A DNA stretch of 64,000 nt from Sepiola atlantica (Eukaryota > Mollusca > Cephalopoda > Sepiida > Sepiolidae): positions 144,612,382 through 144,676,381 of the forward strand of contig OY744517.1 of NCBI GenBank assembly GCA_963556195.1, given 5' to 3'. Made by a program: the position numbers and the translations under genes. Numbering within the stretch: position 1 is the first letter of the stretch; every line of letters begins with the position of its first letter. Below are positions 11,571-23,324 of the stretch, piece after piece. The notes beneath the pieces are model-generated. The model saw nothing but the letters and a program-made list of their open reading frames with translations, had not been told where the DNA came from and did not search any database.

Positions 11571-12600
11571 GAACAGCTGTGGCATGTCGCACAAGACATG
11601 TTTTAGCCAGATATGAACAAATGATTTTTCCGGATTCAAATGGAAATTAAATAAAAAGTGATTATCTATTCACAAACTTCATTTTTGCCCTTCGAGAAAA
11701 TATCAATAAATACAACATGTTGAAGAAACAACAATGGCCCAGAAGGTTGTATAAAACAGCTAATTTATTGACAAGAATATTGAGAAAACAGGCATGGCGA
11801 GAACAGAGTAGAATAAACAAGATATTGGCAAGGAAAAGGAATAATGTTCTGGTTTGGAGTAAATAAGGTATTATTGGATAAAGCAAATTCAGGATGTTGG
11901 CATGAAAAGAAATAATGCTTTGCTTTAAACTGAGAAAAGTCTCTGTGAATGAAAAACAATTCAAAAGATACTTATCTTTTTGGAGAAGATGGACACCGAT
12001 CAGTGAGAAATTAATATTTCTACGGTCAGGACCAATGTGAAATGTCCAATTAATTTATTACCATTTGAATCCAGAGATCTTACATATAAAGTCTACAATA
12101 TGAGACAATATTTACTTCTGACAAAAAATACTTTTCTCACATTAAAAATTAAAAACAGAAAAGTTACTTAGGTTGCATCACGTCTCAATTATATGTCAGA
12201 TGAAAATTAATTTGTTTGCATGGGGAGAATGCTCAAAATCAAAGATTCCCAAACAGACAGAGGAGGTATATTTCTTACAATGATACAATTTTAGAGTTTA
12301 AAAGGGAGGAGATTAAGCAGACGCAAACTTTAATTTTTTTTATCTTTCTACAAATTAAACGAATTGAGACGGAGTTAGTTTATTACAGATATTACACAAA
12401 GTAAAATACCATCTACTGAAGATCACAAATTAAAACTAAACAAATATTTCAACTTTTTTGTATCTGATGAAACATTCTAAAGTTTTTACTTACTAAAAAC
12501 AAGTATAGACCAGCACCTCCAATTGTGCTAAAAAAAAAAAACAGGTGAGCATGAAACTATATCTGGTATCAATCGTATACTATGCATTTCCAAACAACTA
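11570..12600. other. No gene recognised
   Basis: Several overlapping short frames on the minus strand around 11660-11960 lack motifs. No repeats were seen that recur elsewhere in the window. Confidence 0.55.
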
Positions 12601-12639
12601 AAACATATTTTCAAATGTATTTGTTCTCAGAATAAGGCA

Positions 12640-12800
12640 AAATTTTCACAAACAGAGCTTCTTTGCAAGGGCTTCCCATCTGGGATACACATTGCCACGG
12701 GACTGCTTCCCCGCTAATTACAACTTGGTTGTCTTCAAATCCAATGTCAACAAATATAGCTTTGTAAGTAATTAAACATAATTCATACAATTGATCAATG
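12640..12800 (-). repeat. LINE-tail-like dispersed repeat, copy 1
   Basis: On the minus strand the sequence encodes FVDIGFEDNQVV and continues AGCGGGGAAGCAGTCCCGTG. The same order occurs at 26485-26625 and 41485-41620 (TTGACATTGGATTTGAAGA, then TGTAGTCTGCAGGG.AGCA). This is a dispersed family, probably the 3' part of a non-LTR retrotransposon; the class is inferred. Confidence 0.5.
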
Positions 12801-12973
12801 TTATTACTCCCATAGTGTTCCACATAATTAGGCTGGCATTCATTTCCATCTCATTAACCGTTATCCCCAAGCAGCTCTTGGTGACCCCCAATAGTAAAAA
12901 TCAAATAAATAAAAAGGATAATTAATAAAATAAAAAAACATGCCTTGTTTTGAACAGGTATTAAAAAAATGGG

Positions 12974-13360
12974 TGCATCTAAAATATGGTAGTTCAAAAT
13001 TAAAAAAACAGGAAAACTTATGAAAATAATTATCAGTGAAAAATATTAGTGTATATCAAAAATTACAGAAAATAAGCAAGTAGAATTTTAATAAAAAATA
13101 CAATTAATTTACTATTCGGAGTCAACGGACTCCAAACGACAAGACTGCGTGGCATCTTCATATTAGAAAAAGAGAGATAATCTACGACGCGCTGGCTTGA
13201 CTCAAATCTTGCTTAGAATTTGTGTTATCCGAATAGTAAATTAATTTTATTTTTATTTAAATTTTACTCAATAATTTTCCGTAATTTTTGGTGTACACTA
13301 ATACTTTCAACTGATAAGTTTTCCTGTTATTTTATTTTGAACTGCCATATTTCACATGTA
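12974..13360. mobile_element. Fold-back element with about 140-bp arms
   Basis: Left arm 12974-13120 and right arm 13228-13360 are reverse complements with small indels (AGTTCAAAAT..ACAGGAAAACTTAT..ATTAATTTACTATTCGGA). The roughly 107-bp spacer is more GC-rich (ACGACGCGCTGGCTTGACTC). No coding sequence is present. Likely a non-autonomous DNA transposon; the superfamily is unknown. Confidence 0.7.
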
Positions 13361-13429
13361 TCTCTTTATAAATAAGCACAAAAAAATTGAAAGGAAAGAG
13401 ATTAAATGACTCAAAAAAGGGCTGTGAGA

Positions 13430-14740
13430 AGATAAGATGTGTAAAAGGTGTTAAAAACAGAAATTTCCATGTAAAGTTAGATTAAGTAAGAAAAGGGAAT
13501 TTTCTATTAAAGGCTAAGTCAGGGGTTAGGTTGCTGTGTATAAGAAGTTTCGTCATGGGAAAGAAGCAAGATCGATCCTGGTTTTTGAGTGTTCGATGAC
13601 TACTTGGAGGCTCTTTCATATATACACACACACACCCTACGGGGGACGGTAATTATCTAGATAAATTTGTTGTAAAGAAAACGAAATAAACCAACAAGAA
13701 AAAAAATAAACTGTTGAGAGCAAACGCCTTGAGAGCAGATTATGGTTTCGACAAGAGGTAAAACTCAACAAAATTAAGGATATACCAAGCGCTGATACGC
13801 ACAATATTGCTATACGCAAAGAAGATTTTCACACATTCGAGGTCTTTGACAAGTACTGCCTATAACATATCATATACATCTGTCTCTCTGACCAAATCTC
13901 AAACTGCATTATCTGTGCAAGATGCAAAACCATCAGCATCACTAGACTCTTCTGAAAAGGAGACTTCGCTAGTTTGGTCACATTTTTTAATAACCCGAGG
14001 AAGAATTGGTAGCTTCAATTGCACCCACGAGCTGGAAGTGCAGAAGCTGCTAACTGAAGACATAGATTGGAACAGTGAAGACAGACATTGGGCTGCTGGC
14101 CAGCCCCCGTATTTTTGGTGTTCATTGCTGGAACCAGAAATGGCTGAAGTATGCAGAGGACTTAGCTGACGATCGGCGTGGGTAGATCACCTTGACGCAG
14201 GATGCAATGAACTCACTTGGAGTCAGCTCAACCTACCCCAGGTGAATGTTGTTACAGTAAAGTACAGTACACGCCGGAGTTGTTATCTTTTTGTTGCTTC
14301 AATTTTTATCGCTAGAGTAAAGTGATGACGACGGCTGTTTACAACAAAGGAAGAGAAAGACAGAGAAACTTCTGACACTATATCTACATTACAACGATCA
14401 TCACCGTCACTACAGAGAAACACTACTACCAATTAAGCCAACAGCTTACAATGAGTGACAAAAACTGTTTTCTGTCAATGAGAAGATAATTAGTTAGGGT
14501 AGAAAGGATTCCTCATCTAAGGTTAGAAATGGCTTATTAGTGACTCGTAATGTTATGGAGTTAATTTGTCACTTACGGACATTAAACTATTAAGCATCAC
14601 TTTGCCCTTGATACAGTATCTAAATGAGTAAATGTGGACTTTGGGCCATTTTCTTGCACTAACAGTAAAAAAGAAAATGTCCTATTTCAAGTTAATTCAA
14701 CTTTACACAACAGACGCACCATCTTTTTATATACTGCTTA
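13430..14740. other. Unassigned; LTR-like similarity and one open frame
   Basis: 13430-13620 loosely resembles 22970-23215 (TTAAAAAC..ATTTTCCA..TAAAGTTAGATTAAG), part of an LTR-like family. An open frame of 120 codons at 13807-14169 (+) is richer in G/C than its surroundings but shows no known domain. I do not call it a gene. Confidence 0.4.
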
Positions 14741-14744
14741 TGTA

Positions 14745-15126
14745 CAGGGTGGGCCAAAATAAGGGTCCTATCTTTAAATTTGAATAACTTGAATTTGAAT
14801 AACTTCCACAAAATAAAAGTTAAACTCACCAAACTTTATGTGTGTGTAGACTGACCCTTGTGAGATTTTTTGAAATAAACAAATTTTAGCCAAAAAACAC
14901 TTCTTAAAACTTACAAAAACTAAAGTATTGTTTTTTACACTGTTTTGAGTTTTTTAAGCAAAAATAATGTTTTCTAAATGAGGGTACGTTCCGTAGGGCT
15001 AATACGGCTCATGCTTGCTTCGGAAGGGGTCCTTTACTTATTCTAAAAAAAAAAATTTTTTTTTAAATCAATAAATAAAAAAGTTATGAATTTTAAAAAA
15101 TAGGACCCTTATTTTTGCCCACCCTG
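14745..15126. mobile_element. Tc1/mariner-type MITE
   Basis: Ends CAGGGTGGGC(C)AAAATAAGGG and, in reverse at the other side, CAGGGTGGGCAAAAATAAGG, flanked by TA on both sides (14743-14744, 15127-15128). The inverted repeats run about 45 bp, through AGGGTCCTAT and AATAACTT. Total 382 bp with no transposase. TA duplication and CAGGGTG termini place it with Tc1/mariner MITEs. Confidence 0.85.
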
Positions 15127-15465
15127 TATATGCAATCGCATTCGCAAGGTTAACTAACGTTTTAAAAAGGACATTTTATTAATTAACTATTATTTATTAT
15201 TGTTTTTTTAATTCAATGATTGTTTTGATTTTAATATAACAAATACTTCTGTTTCGCAATATTTTTTTTATTTTCTGTTCCAATGTTTAGCATTTGTGTT
15301 CGAATGTTCATTTCTTTAGGAGGATTGACTTGATTTTCAACAAGTTGCAATCTATTTCTAAATTGCAAGTGAAAAGGCAAACTGATTTTTTCTTTCTTTT
15401 CCTTATAGTCACATTTAAAAGATAAAACAAATTTGTTCCGAAATTATTAAAACGTTAATGTTTAT

Positions 15466-15606
15466 CTATCTATATAAATAAAAAACAAAGATTTTGTTTC
15501 ATGTGCCCAACAAAGTTATGAATGAAATGCTTCTTATTTTGAATGAATATTTCAAGCAGCAAACTTTGTGAAGCAAAGTGATAGCGAGCCGGCAAAGTTT
15601 CTAACT
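15466..15606 (+). mobile_element. Possible short Helitron-like element
   Basis: Begins TCTATCTATATAAATAAAAA and ends GCGAGCCGGCAAAGTTTCTAACTAGTT. A TC start and a CTAG-T end after a small hairpin fit a non-autonomous Helitron. Evidence is limited to the termini. Confidence 0.35.
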
Positions 15607-15674
15607 AGTTATAGATAAACGGACTTTTCTTCTAGTTAAACAATATATTTTGTTTGCAAAGACATTTTGTATTT

Positions 15675-15978
15675 TATTTACCTCCTTGACAGGAGGTTAG
15701 ACACAAAGTCAGGTGTGGTTTGGAAAAGCCAGCACACTAGGATAAACACACTCTGGCCTACAAAAAAATGCCTGAGCAGCTCCGTCAGCATTCCCCGATA
15801 GGGGCACCTCAGGCAATTAGCAATAAACTAACACCTTCTCAGAGAGATGGTAAAGTCTGGGAAGGTAGACCTCCTAGGACTAAACAGAACCATACCTCAG
15901 CACGACATCAACAAAGCCACTATCGGACTGATTGTCAAGGATGTATACCCGGCTGGTATGCTTCTCAAGCTGTGCAAG
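15675..15978 (-). mobile_element. Chimeric U2-SINE body with a foreign 5' head
   Basis: The 3' two thirds on the minus strand is the type A body (AGGAGGTC, CAGGCATTTTTTTG, tail CCTCCTGTCAAGGAGGTAAATA). A perfect 14-bp target duplication GACATTTTGTATTT flanks it (15661-15674 and 15979-15992). Yet the head, about 15893-15978, is not U2; it is about 85 bp of unrelated sequence (starting CTTGCACAGCTTGAGAAGC on the minus strand). Since the duplication encloses this head, it was part of the inserted molecule. On the + strand the segment reads IGLIVKDVYPAGMLLKLCK, which I cannot identify. Confidence 0.75.
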
Positions 15979-15999
15979 GACATTTTGTATTTATTGTCA

Positions 16000-16530
16000 A
16001 TAAATTTGTCTTAAAATATCCACGTTGAGTTTCCTGTTCTTATTTCCTGTTACTTATCCGTTGACGTATACCCAAATCCCCATATAAAAGCCAAGCAAAG
16101 ACTAAACCAATCTGTTTGAAAAAATAAATAAAACGGGGAGGGGGGGTAAAAATAGATGAGAAATTAAGGTTAAGCATTTTCATTATTCTAATGGTCAGCC
16201 GAGTCGTTTAAGAAAAGTGGAAAAAGAACAATAGATTTTATTGGTTTCTTTTCCAAATCATCTCAAAAAATGTCCTCAATCGATTGGATTTTTTTTTTTA
16301 TCGCATTTTCAGCCAATCAAGCCTTCCATTCCATTTTAGTTAAGTTGCATTTTTTTTGTTGTTCGATGATCAATGACTTTTTTATCGACTTTTTTTTTTT
16401 TTTTTTACTCTTTCAAGATTTAAACAACTTGCTGTAATATCTAATAAGATTAAGGAGAAAATGAGGAAAAACTAAGTTTGCATTTAAGATTGAGTCTTTT
16501 TGAATGAACTGCAGAGTCAGCTAGAATTGA
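16000..16530. other. No gene recognised; poly-T runs
   Basis: Contains long T runs at about 16290 and 16388-16407. Nothing coding is seen. Confidence 0.6.
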
Positions 16531-16534
16531 TAGT

Positions 16535-17290
16535 CAGAAAGAGGTAAAAAGGGTAAAGAAAAAAAGAGTGGAGGGAAAGGGGTGAGGAGCTGAGTGAGAG
16601 TTGTTGAGGCAGAGAAGGGAGGAGGGAGGTATAGAATGGATGGAAAATGAGAGGTATGGAAGGAAGAGAGAAGAGAAGTGAACAAGGGAAGAGACGGAAG
16701 GTAGAAGAAGGAGGAGAGACGAGAGAGGTGGAGGATGAAAGAAGAGAGACCAGGGGGAGGAGAGAGAAGGCACGTAAAGAAAGGAGGCAAAATTAAACAA
16801 AGAAGGTGGAGAAGAGGGGAGAGGCGATGGAAGACAGAGGGGAGAGAAGAGAGACAGAGGGGAGAGAAGAAGAGAGACAGAGGGGAGAGAAGAAGAGAGA
16901 CAGAGGGGAGAGAAGAACCGAGACAGAGGGGAGAGAAGAAGAGAGGCAGAGGGGAGAGAAGAAGAGGGGCAGAGGGGAGAGAAGAAGAGGGGAGAGAAGA
17001 AGAGGGGAGAGAAGAAGAGGGGAGAGAAGAAGAGGAGAGAGAAGAAGACAGAGGGGAGAGCCGAAGGAAGAGACAAGCGAGTTGAAGAACAGGGAAGAGG
17101 CTTGGGGTATATAGAGAAAGAATGGTGGAGGGATAGCAAAGACAAGAGCTGGTGTAGTAGAGAATGGAAGAGCAGAGTGAAATAGGAAGGAGAGGAGAGA
17201 ATGGGAGAAATAAAGTAGGAAGAGTGAGAAGGGCTGAGGAAAATAGAAAGGGGATTAATTAGAAAGTAAGAGCGGGAAGAAAGAGAGAAG
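16535..17290 (+). repeat. Purine domain 1 (GAGA-type low complexity)
   Basis: The + strand is nearly all purine for about 750 bp, with a tandem core at 16845-17060 built on GACAGAGGGGAGAGAAGAAG. Long frames on both strands here (rich in R/E/G or S/F/L/P) are artefacts of the composition. Confidence 0.9.
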
Positions 17291-17299
17291 GAAAAAATA

Positions 17300-18070
17300 C
17301 CCCCCCCCCCCCATCGAAAGTAATAGAGTAGAGATTGAAAGAGTAAAGAAAGAAAAGCTCTAAGAAAAGAAAATGAAGAAGTGTCATTTCAAGACTTCCA
17401 ATCAGGTAATAATAATGAGTTGTAGACAGTTCTATAAATACACGGAACTTTCTCAAAGGGTTCGTCTCCGGCTAAGCAATTGATAACCGCAGCCCATCAA
17501 TGGAAAGACGGCAATAAACATGACCAGACACTATCATTATCTGCTCTTGTCTTCCCTCTTCCCCTCTATCGCTTTTATCATTCAAAAAGTCAGAAAACAG
17601 GAAGACTGAATTAAGTATGATAGCTTAGGAGAAAGTAGAAATGTCACTTTCGTCAGCAAAAGGTAAAAATAAAATTATCTTGGCCAACAAGTATATAGTA
17701 GTGATTGTTGTCCTTCCATACGTAATTGAAGGGATCGTTAAAGAGAAGGCAGGACAACGGAAACAGATGTAAGGGAGGAAAACCGAAAGTACGGAAGCAT
17801 AATGGAAAGATAAACGAATGAAGACGGGAAGGCGAGACAAAAGCTAAAAGGGAAAAAAGCACACTTGTTTATTTCTGTAGATGCAAACAGGGAATCGCTA
17901 AGAAGATAAGCAAATGACTGTTATAAGTAACAAGAAAATAATAGTCTCCGAAATACATTCGGGTATGAAAGTCTCAGCGTAGGAAATGTGTCGACTTGGC
18001 TGGAAATATGAAAGTTAGGAATTACTGTAAAGGATCAATTACTTACCAACCAAAGAACCGTGCATTCATC
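17300..18070. other. No gene recognised
   Basis: A C13 run at 17300-17312 follows the purine domain. The rest is unique-looking sequence with short frames only. Confidence 0.55.
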
Positions 18071-18179
18071 TATGCATAATATATCTAAATATTAGAAAAT
18101 AATATTTGAAAATTTTTTGGAATGGATTGTCCAGTCATTATTTGAATAGTGTTCACTACATTAATAGAAGAACCAGGAA

Positions 18180-18560
18180 ACTAAAGATCATGCACATGGG
18201 CAGGGGGGGGGGGGGGGTCAGTTGGATTTCTGCAGGTTTCAGAGACAGATGGGCCTTTGGAATTTAAGCTAATGGACTGTTTGTGTTTGGTTGGAAGATA
18301 TGTTTGTCTTGATTTGCAGTTCTATCGTTCAGTAGAAGAAGACAAGGATCATCGTGATATCATTGTAATGTCTCTCAAAATAAAACATTGTTACTTGTTT
18401 TAAACTGGACTTGTAATTTTGTTTGAAGGGAGAATCTGTTTGTTACAACAGTGACAGAGACTACATGATTGACACTGCGACCGGTGTTGGAATCAAGCAC
18501 CAAATTCGGATGAGCATGAGTGGACGATCATGGCCTGTGCAGTGAACATACACAGAGACA
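18180..18560 (+). repeat. Dispersed repeat, pair with 33150-33510
   Basis: Shares long blocks with 33150-33510: AAGCTAATGGACTGTTTGT, ACTTGTTTTAAACTGGA, GGTGTTGGAATCAAGCACC and GAGTGGACGATCATGG. It begins after a G14 run at 18202-18217. No coding motif; the class is unknown. Confidence 0.7.
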
Positions 18561-18599
18561 AGTTCACAAGAGATCTGTTAAGTATTGAAGATTGCGAGG

Positions 18600-19075
18600 A
18601 AGATGCGATTATAGGGCTATAAAAATACATAACAAACTACAGAGAGGCTTATTACCACCACTAAAAGCAGCACGAAGAGGAACAATACAGAGATCAGCAA
18701 AACAAGAAACAAAAAGGCGAGAAAGGCAAAATAGAAAAAGAAACAGTTATATGGAGGATTTATAAGATGGACCAAAGAAATAGCACACAGAAACACATTG
18801 GCATGGCTATGGAAAGGACACGTGAACAGGGAAACGGAATACCTACTGACAGCTGAACAAAAGAATGCAACCAGAACAAACTATATGAAAGCCAATATAA
18901 AAAAGACCTTGAAAAACAGTTAATGTAGACTCTGTGGTCAAAGAGACGAAATGGTAAACCACATCATAAGTGAATGCAGCAAACTAGACTAAAAGGAATA
19001 TATAAACAGGCATGACTGGGTCGGAAAGATAGTCTACTGAGAACTGTGCAAACGACTGCACTTTAAACATGCAGT
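18600..19075 (+). pseudogene. Non-LTR retrotransposon ORF2 C-terminal fragment
   Basis: Translation with a few stops gives TLAWLWKGHVNRETEYLLTA (about 18800), ATRTNYMKANIKKTL, and then the zinc-knuckle-like CRLCGQRDEMVNHIISEC (about 18926) followed by a remnant of the RHDWVG block. This C-terminal CxxC..H..C pattern is common in LINE-encoded reverse transcriptases of marine invertebrates. Stops at 18919 and 18988 show it is dead. Short direct repeats (about 18078-18160 and 19105-19190) bracket this segment and the preceding repeat. Confidence 0.7.
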
Positions 19076-19324
19076 CAAATGGTACACATACAAACATTTA
19101 TACGCAATATATTCAAATCCAAAATAATATTTGAAAATATTTTGGGGTGAATTTTCCAGTATTTATTTTAATAGAGCTTTATAATAATCTATTACTAATG
19201 GAGATTTGATATCTGTCTGCAGAAAAACTATACTATTACTTCTATTAATTGTACTATGGTACTATTTTTCAATGCTCAATGAAAGGGGGGAGTAGTGTGG
19301 TATTTGTTGTTGTCATGAGACAGT

Positions 19325-19534
19325 GTAGTATATGTTTATTTGTGAAGGTCGTATGCTCCAGGTTAAGGTCCTGCCTAGGGGCTTTGGTGGAGGCTCAGAG
19401 TGGCTCTTATATAAATGAGCTGTATTCAGCAAAAGATATTCACTTTGAATTTTATGAATACATCAATTACTGGCCAAGATATGACGTTTTTTTAATTTCC
19501 TTTCCAAGGTGTCAAATCTGTCCCAAACACCCCG
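19325..19534 (+). pseudogene. Mariner 3' fragment
   Basis: Contains GGTTAAGGTCCTGCCTAGG..GCTTTGGTGGAGGCTCAGAG, the counterpart of the RFRSYLEAVMEAQ coding block at 8160, then TTACTGGCCAAGATATGACG and the terminal repeat ending AACACCCCG before TATA. The 5' part is absent. Confidence 0.75.
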
Positions 19535-19569
19535 TATATGCAAGTTTGTATACACACGTAATAAACAGA

Positions 19570-19575
<6 letters not shown>

Positions 19576-19616
<41 letters not shown>

Positions 19617-19620
19617 GACA
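19576..19620. repeat. (TA)n(CA)n microsatellite
   Basis: About 18 TA units followed by CACACA, about 40 bp downstream of the mariner end. Confidence 0.95.
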
Positions 19621-19624
19621 TAAT

Positions 19625-20532
19625 TTGCAAACACAATATAGACATATATTTATAAATTTTGCCACAACCATGCAACATACCTTGAAAAAGTTTCATTGAT
19701 TTGAATAGTCTCACTTGTTAGTCACATTATAGAGGTTTGGCACCTAAGCATATTTTCAACCCTCTTCAATTCACATCCAAATCACAACTCTTTTAAAAAA
19801 TGTATTTGATTGATAATCCCATATGACACTGTCCGGCCAATATAATGGCACTCACATCTGTGCCTCCCAAATCTCAGAAGATGATGAACCAAGATTTGTC
19901 TCAACACTACTGTTCTCATCTCAAATTCACTTATTCACTAATCTCATCATCCAACCGTACCGCCATACAGACACACAGTCGCATATATTCACGTTGCCAT
20001 AATCAGAGGTTTCATCCAATATATATATGCACAGACATGACAGAAGCAAAGAGACACCCCACAAAAAATAATTCATACATGTTTAAATTCATACATCTTT
20101 CTGCTTTCTTCATCGACGGCCAGCACTCAGAGTCGTACAAAGCAGCAATAAAAGTTTGAAACATCGATATTTTATACTAATTACCATTTTTTTTGTGTTT
20201 CAGATATCAATCTATCTATCTGATATCAGAATTTGAGTATGACATGGGCCGAAGAAGCATTAGAATTGTCAGTTTCAGAGAAGGCATTTTATAGATCAAT
20301 CTAAAGGCAGACTTAGTCAGCATCAAACCTCGAGATTCCACTTCCCACTACTAATCGAGTGAGTTTCAAATTCATCAGAGATGGGAAAATAATCAATATC
20401 ATCTCACCTAAGTCGATCAGAAGTCTTCATTATTAATGATAATAAGAGTGTCTCTTTACTTCTCTCATGTCTGTATGTATCTATCCAACACATGTCAGCA
20501 TATAAAACGGACGTTAAAAACTGAATATGATG

Positions 20533-20575
<43 letters not shown>

Positions 20576-21080
20576 TTTTTTTAAATGGAAATCGCTTCAG
20601 AGAAAGCATGAAGTCACTTGATGTAAGGAGCTAAAAAAAAAATTTATCCCTTCAAGGTGAAAAACTAGTCAACGATAAGTTGTAGATAGATAGATTCTGA
20701 CCCCAAAACAGCAATTCTTCCCACTTTATCAGAAACATCGCTCATTAATAGATTAATTGCTACCCGGATGGCAGTTAGTTTTTGCTAGTTACAGATAATG
20801 GTAATTTTTTAAAGATGTTTTAAGTGTTAAATATATATTTAAAAAAAAAAACACTTTTCGCATTGGGGAGTGAGAAGAAAAGAGGGTAACAAACAGTTGA
20901 GATAAATTGTTAAACAAATTCAACTCTTGTATGCGTTTCTGAATAACGGTTACACTTCTAATGTATTTTTGCATTTGATAAAGGTGATAGGTTTATCATA
21001 AGTTCTCACTCCCAATGGACAAGAAACAAATACATTTGTAATTATTATTTTAAATAGAATTTCATAAAGTTAATTTTAGT
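19625..21080. other. No gene recognised; small repeats
   Basis: (TA)n(CA)n at 20531-20574. The segment 20578-20630 (AATGGAAATCGCTTCAGAGA..GAAGTCACTTGATGTAAGGAGCTAA) matches 56218-56272. Short frames at 19845-20160 and 20436-20621 have no motif. Confidence 0.55.
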
Positions 21081-21084
21081 ACTT

Positions 21085-21335
21085 TACATCATAATCATAT
21101 TAGTTTTAACGTCTGATTTACATGCTGGCATGTGTTGGACGGCTTTAAAAAATTGACTTCCAAAGTAACACTTTTGGCCTGGTTTTTATTTATCCCTCAG
21201 GCCCATTTTTATCACTTCCTCCCATGTTTTCTTTTGCCTTCCCCTGTGAACTGACCCTGCTACCTTAACTGTTCTACATTTAATAACCCTCATCCATACT
21301 TTCAACATAGCCATACTCTTACACTATCATATTTT
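21085..21335 (-). repeat. RTE-like LINE 3' end, fragment 1
   Basis: On the + strand it reads TTTAACGTCTGATTTACATG, CTGGCATGTGTTGGACGG, then TTGACTTCCAAAG; this is the reverse of the LINE end at 22500-22815. It carries only the C-terminal codons and 3' UTR. Similar pieces lie at 25440-26135 and 37070-37800. Confidence 0.7.
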
Positions 21336-21339
21336 TTTA

Positions 21340-22490
21340 ATTTTAATAAATATTCGATTCATAGTAAATTAAAAAATATGTAATTATTAAAACTACTTTG
21401 ATACAAGAAACACAAACACACACGAAGTGGTTACATAATTTTATTCATATAGAGAATTAATTTTGCCTTACTAGTTGTCCCCCCCCCCCAACCCCATAAA
21501 ATGTAATTCTAGACTAAATCTATTTTTCTTATTGTCTCAATCTCTTAAGGGGCCACAATATAATGCTAGAATGGTTTAGTAAGTTTTGTCCCACCCTTTC
21601 TCTTCATCTTTTAACTCCTTCTCCTTCTCCAGGACAATACCAATCCTCCCAGGTCTTTACAGCCGGTCAGTCTGGGTGATCTCTTTCCCACCCTGGTGCC
21701 ACCTCTAACATGAGAGCAGCCTAGCCCTTCCCCACACTTATCTTGTTTTAATGTTACTAGTCCTATAATACATTCTTGAAACCCTTCAGTAGGTTTGACT
21801 CCTTGCTAAGATCAACAAAATCGATTCGATTTGTTGCACAATTACATCTAAGATCATTTTGTGTTTGCGCAGTCGTCTCTCATAAACAAGTTAATTATTT
21901 CCATCTGTAATTTTGGATGATTAAAAATAACACAAACAAAAGAAAATTTAACTCTTGTAAACAAGAGATTAATCCATTCATCGATGAGATTTCTTACCAT
22001 AATTTTTAGTATTCGGACCTTTTGAGAAACTCTTGTTTCAATAAAAAAATGTCAAAACATTCACAGAATCCACCATTCTATAATAAAGACCAATGTGTAT
22101 TCATATATAAATAAATATATGTACTTCCATACGCAAAAAAATTTCAAGGAGAAGCAGTAAAGCAAATACCAAGTTAGACAAACATCCCAGACTTATCCTG
22201 CTGTCTGAAATGAATTCAAAAAGAAATCCTTTACTCTCTAATAAAAAGTCAAGGGTGGATGTTTTTTTTCTTTAGGTCATCAGAAATGATAATTCATATA
22301 TGAAAAATTAAATTACTGGTGTAATTCTATAATTTTATATGAATATTTTAGTAATATATTTGGATAAATAGTGAGTACGAACACTGGTGAAGCATACTTT
22401 TTTCCCATCATTTTTAATGGAGGTGTAAACTAGTATTTAAAATATACAGTTAAAATTCTCTTAAATATTTCATCAGATAAGATTAAATCT
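21340..22490. other. No gene recognised
   Basis: A C11 run at 21480. The segment 22230-22310 (TTTTCTTTAGGTCATCAGAAAT) recurs in reverse at 53395-53480 and in part at 54228-54262, so a further uncharacterised repeat family is present. Confidence 0.5.
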
Positions 22491-22499
22491 GGACAATAA

Positions 22500-22815
22500 T
22501 AGGGAGATGTGTGCAGAGCAGGAGACTTTGTTGGTTTTGTCACGTTGAAAGAATGGATAAGAGTTCTTGTGTAAGTAGATGTAGAACAGTTGAAGTGGCA
22601 GGATCAGTTGGCAGGGTTAGGCTAAGGAAAACATAGAAGAAAGTGATAAGAATGAACTTGAAAGAAAGAAGGATAACTAAAGACCTGACCAGAGATAGGT
22701 TAGTTTGGAAGTCAATTTCTAAAAGCTGTCCAACACATGCCAACATGTAAAACAAACGTTAAACTGATGATGATCATGATGATGATGATCATCATGATAA
22801 TGATGATCATGATGA
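22500..22815 (+). pseudogene. RTE-like LINE ORF C-terminus and TGATGA tail
   Basis: Frame fragments read SSCVSRCRTVEVAGSVGRVR then NKDLTRDRLVW-like residues, the 'GR.RKTW..V...DL.....A.DR..W' C-terminus typical of RTE-group LINE reverse transcriptases. After CCAACATGTAAAACAAACGTTAAAC it ends in TGATGATGATCATGATGATG, the expected microsatellite-like tail. 5'-truncated. Confidence 0.7.
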
Positions 22816-22959
22816 TGATGGACTCTGTTGATGAATGAAGTCGAATTTTGCCTAAAAGTTGTTGTTTTATTTATTAGGCCTGGAACCTATTGAGCGTTGT
22901 GTTACGTGCCAACAGTACACAAAACAAGACATGTCTTTTTAATGATATAATAAAACTTC

Positions 22960-23300
22960 AAGGGTATGTAAAAATAATGTTAAAAACGGTATTTTCCACA
23001 TAAGGTTAGATTAAGCACAAAAGTGAAAAATACCATTAGAATTTAAAGGATTAAAATTAGGGTTACGTGTCATGATTTTGACATTGCAGACAGGAAGTTG
23101 AGTGACATGTAGCAAATAAGCTTTCTCTTCTTCCTTAACTGAGGAGGAGAAAGGTCATGTTTGGGAGTCGTCTTTGGGGAGGGGAGCCACGGGGGTCTTT
23201 TATATGTATACTGTATATTGAATAAAAACATAAAATAAAACCTGAAAGCATTGTTAAATCCCAAATGATCGTGCGCTGTGTGCTGTCTTTATTTACAACT
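22960..23300 (+). repeat. LTR-like unit A
   Basis: Shares GAGAAAGGTCATGTTTGGG..., TATGTATACTGTAT, AATAAAA and TGCGCTGTGTGCTGTCTTTA with unit B (23325-23412 plus 24760-24850). AATAAA followed about 50 bp later by the end of the similarity, next to ACAACTTTT, resembles an LTR R/U5 boundary. No gag-pol frame is seen, so the LTR interpretation is tentative. Confidence 0.4.
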
Positions 23301-23324
23301 TTTCAGACGCTAAGCTAAAAAAAA

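Noticed and set aside
13807..14169. A 120-codon frame as a hypothetical gene
   Set aside because: No domain, no homologous copy in the window, no clear start context or splice sites; a frame of this length is expected by chance in the somewhat less AT-rich patch.
16534..17145. Serine/leucine-rich and glutamate/arginine-rich frames in purine domain 1
   Set aside because: Composition artefacts in a tandem array.
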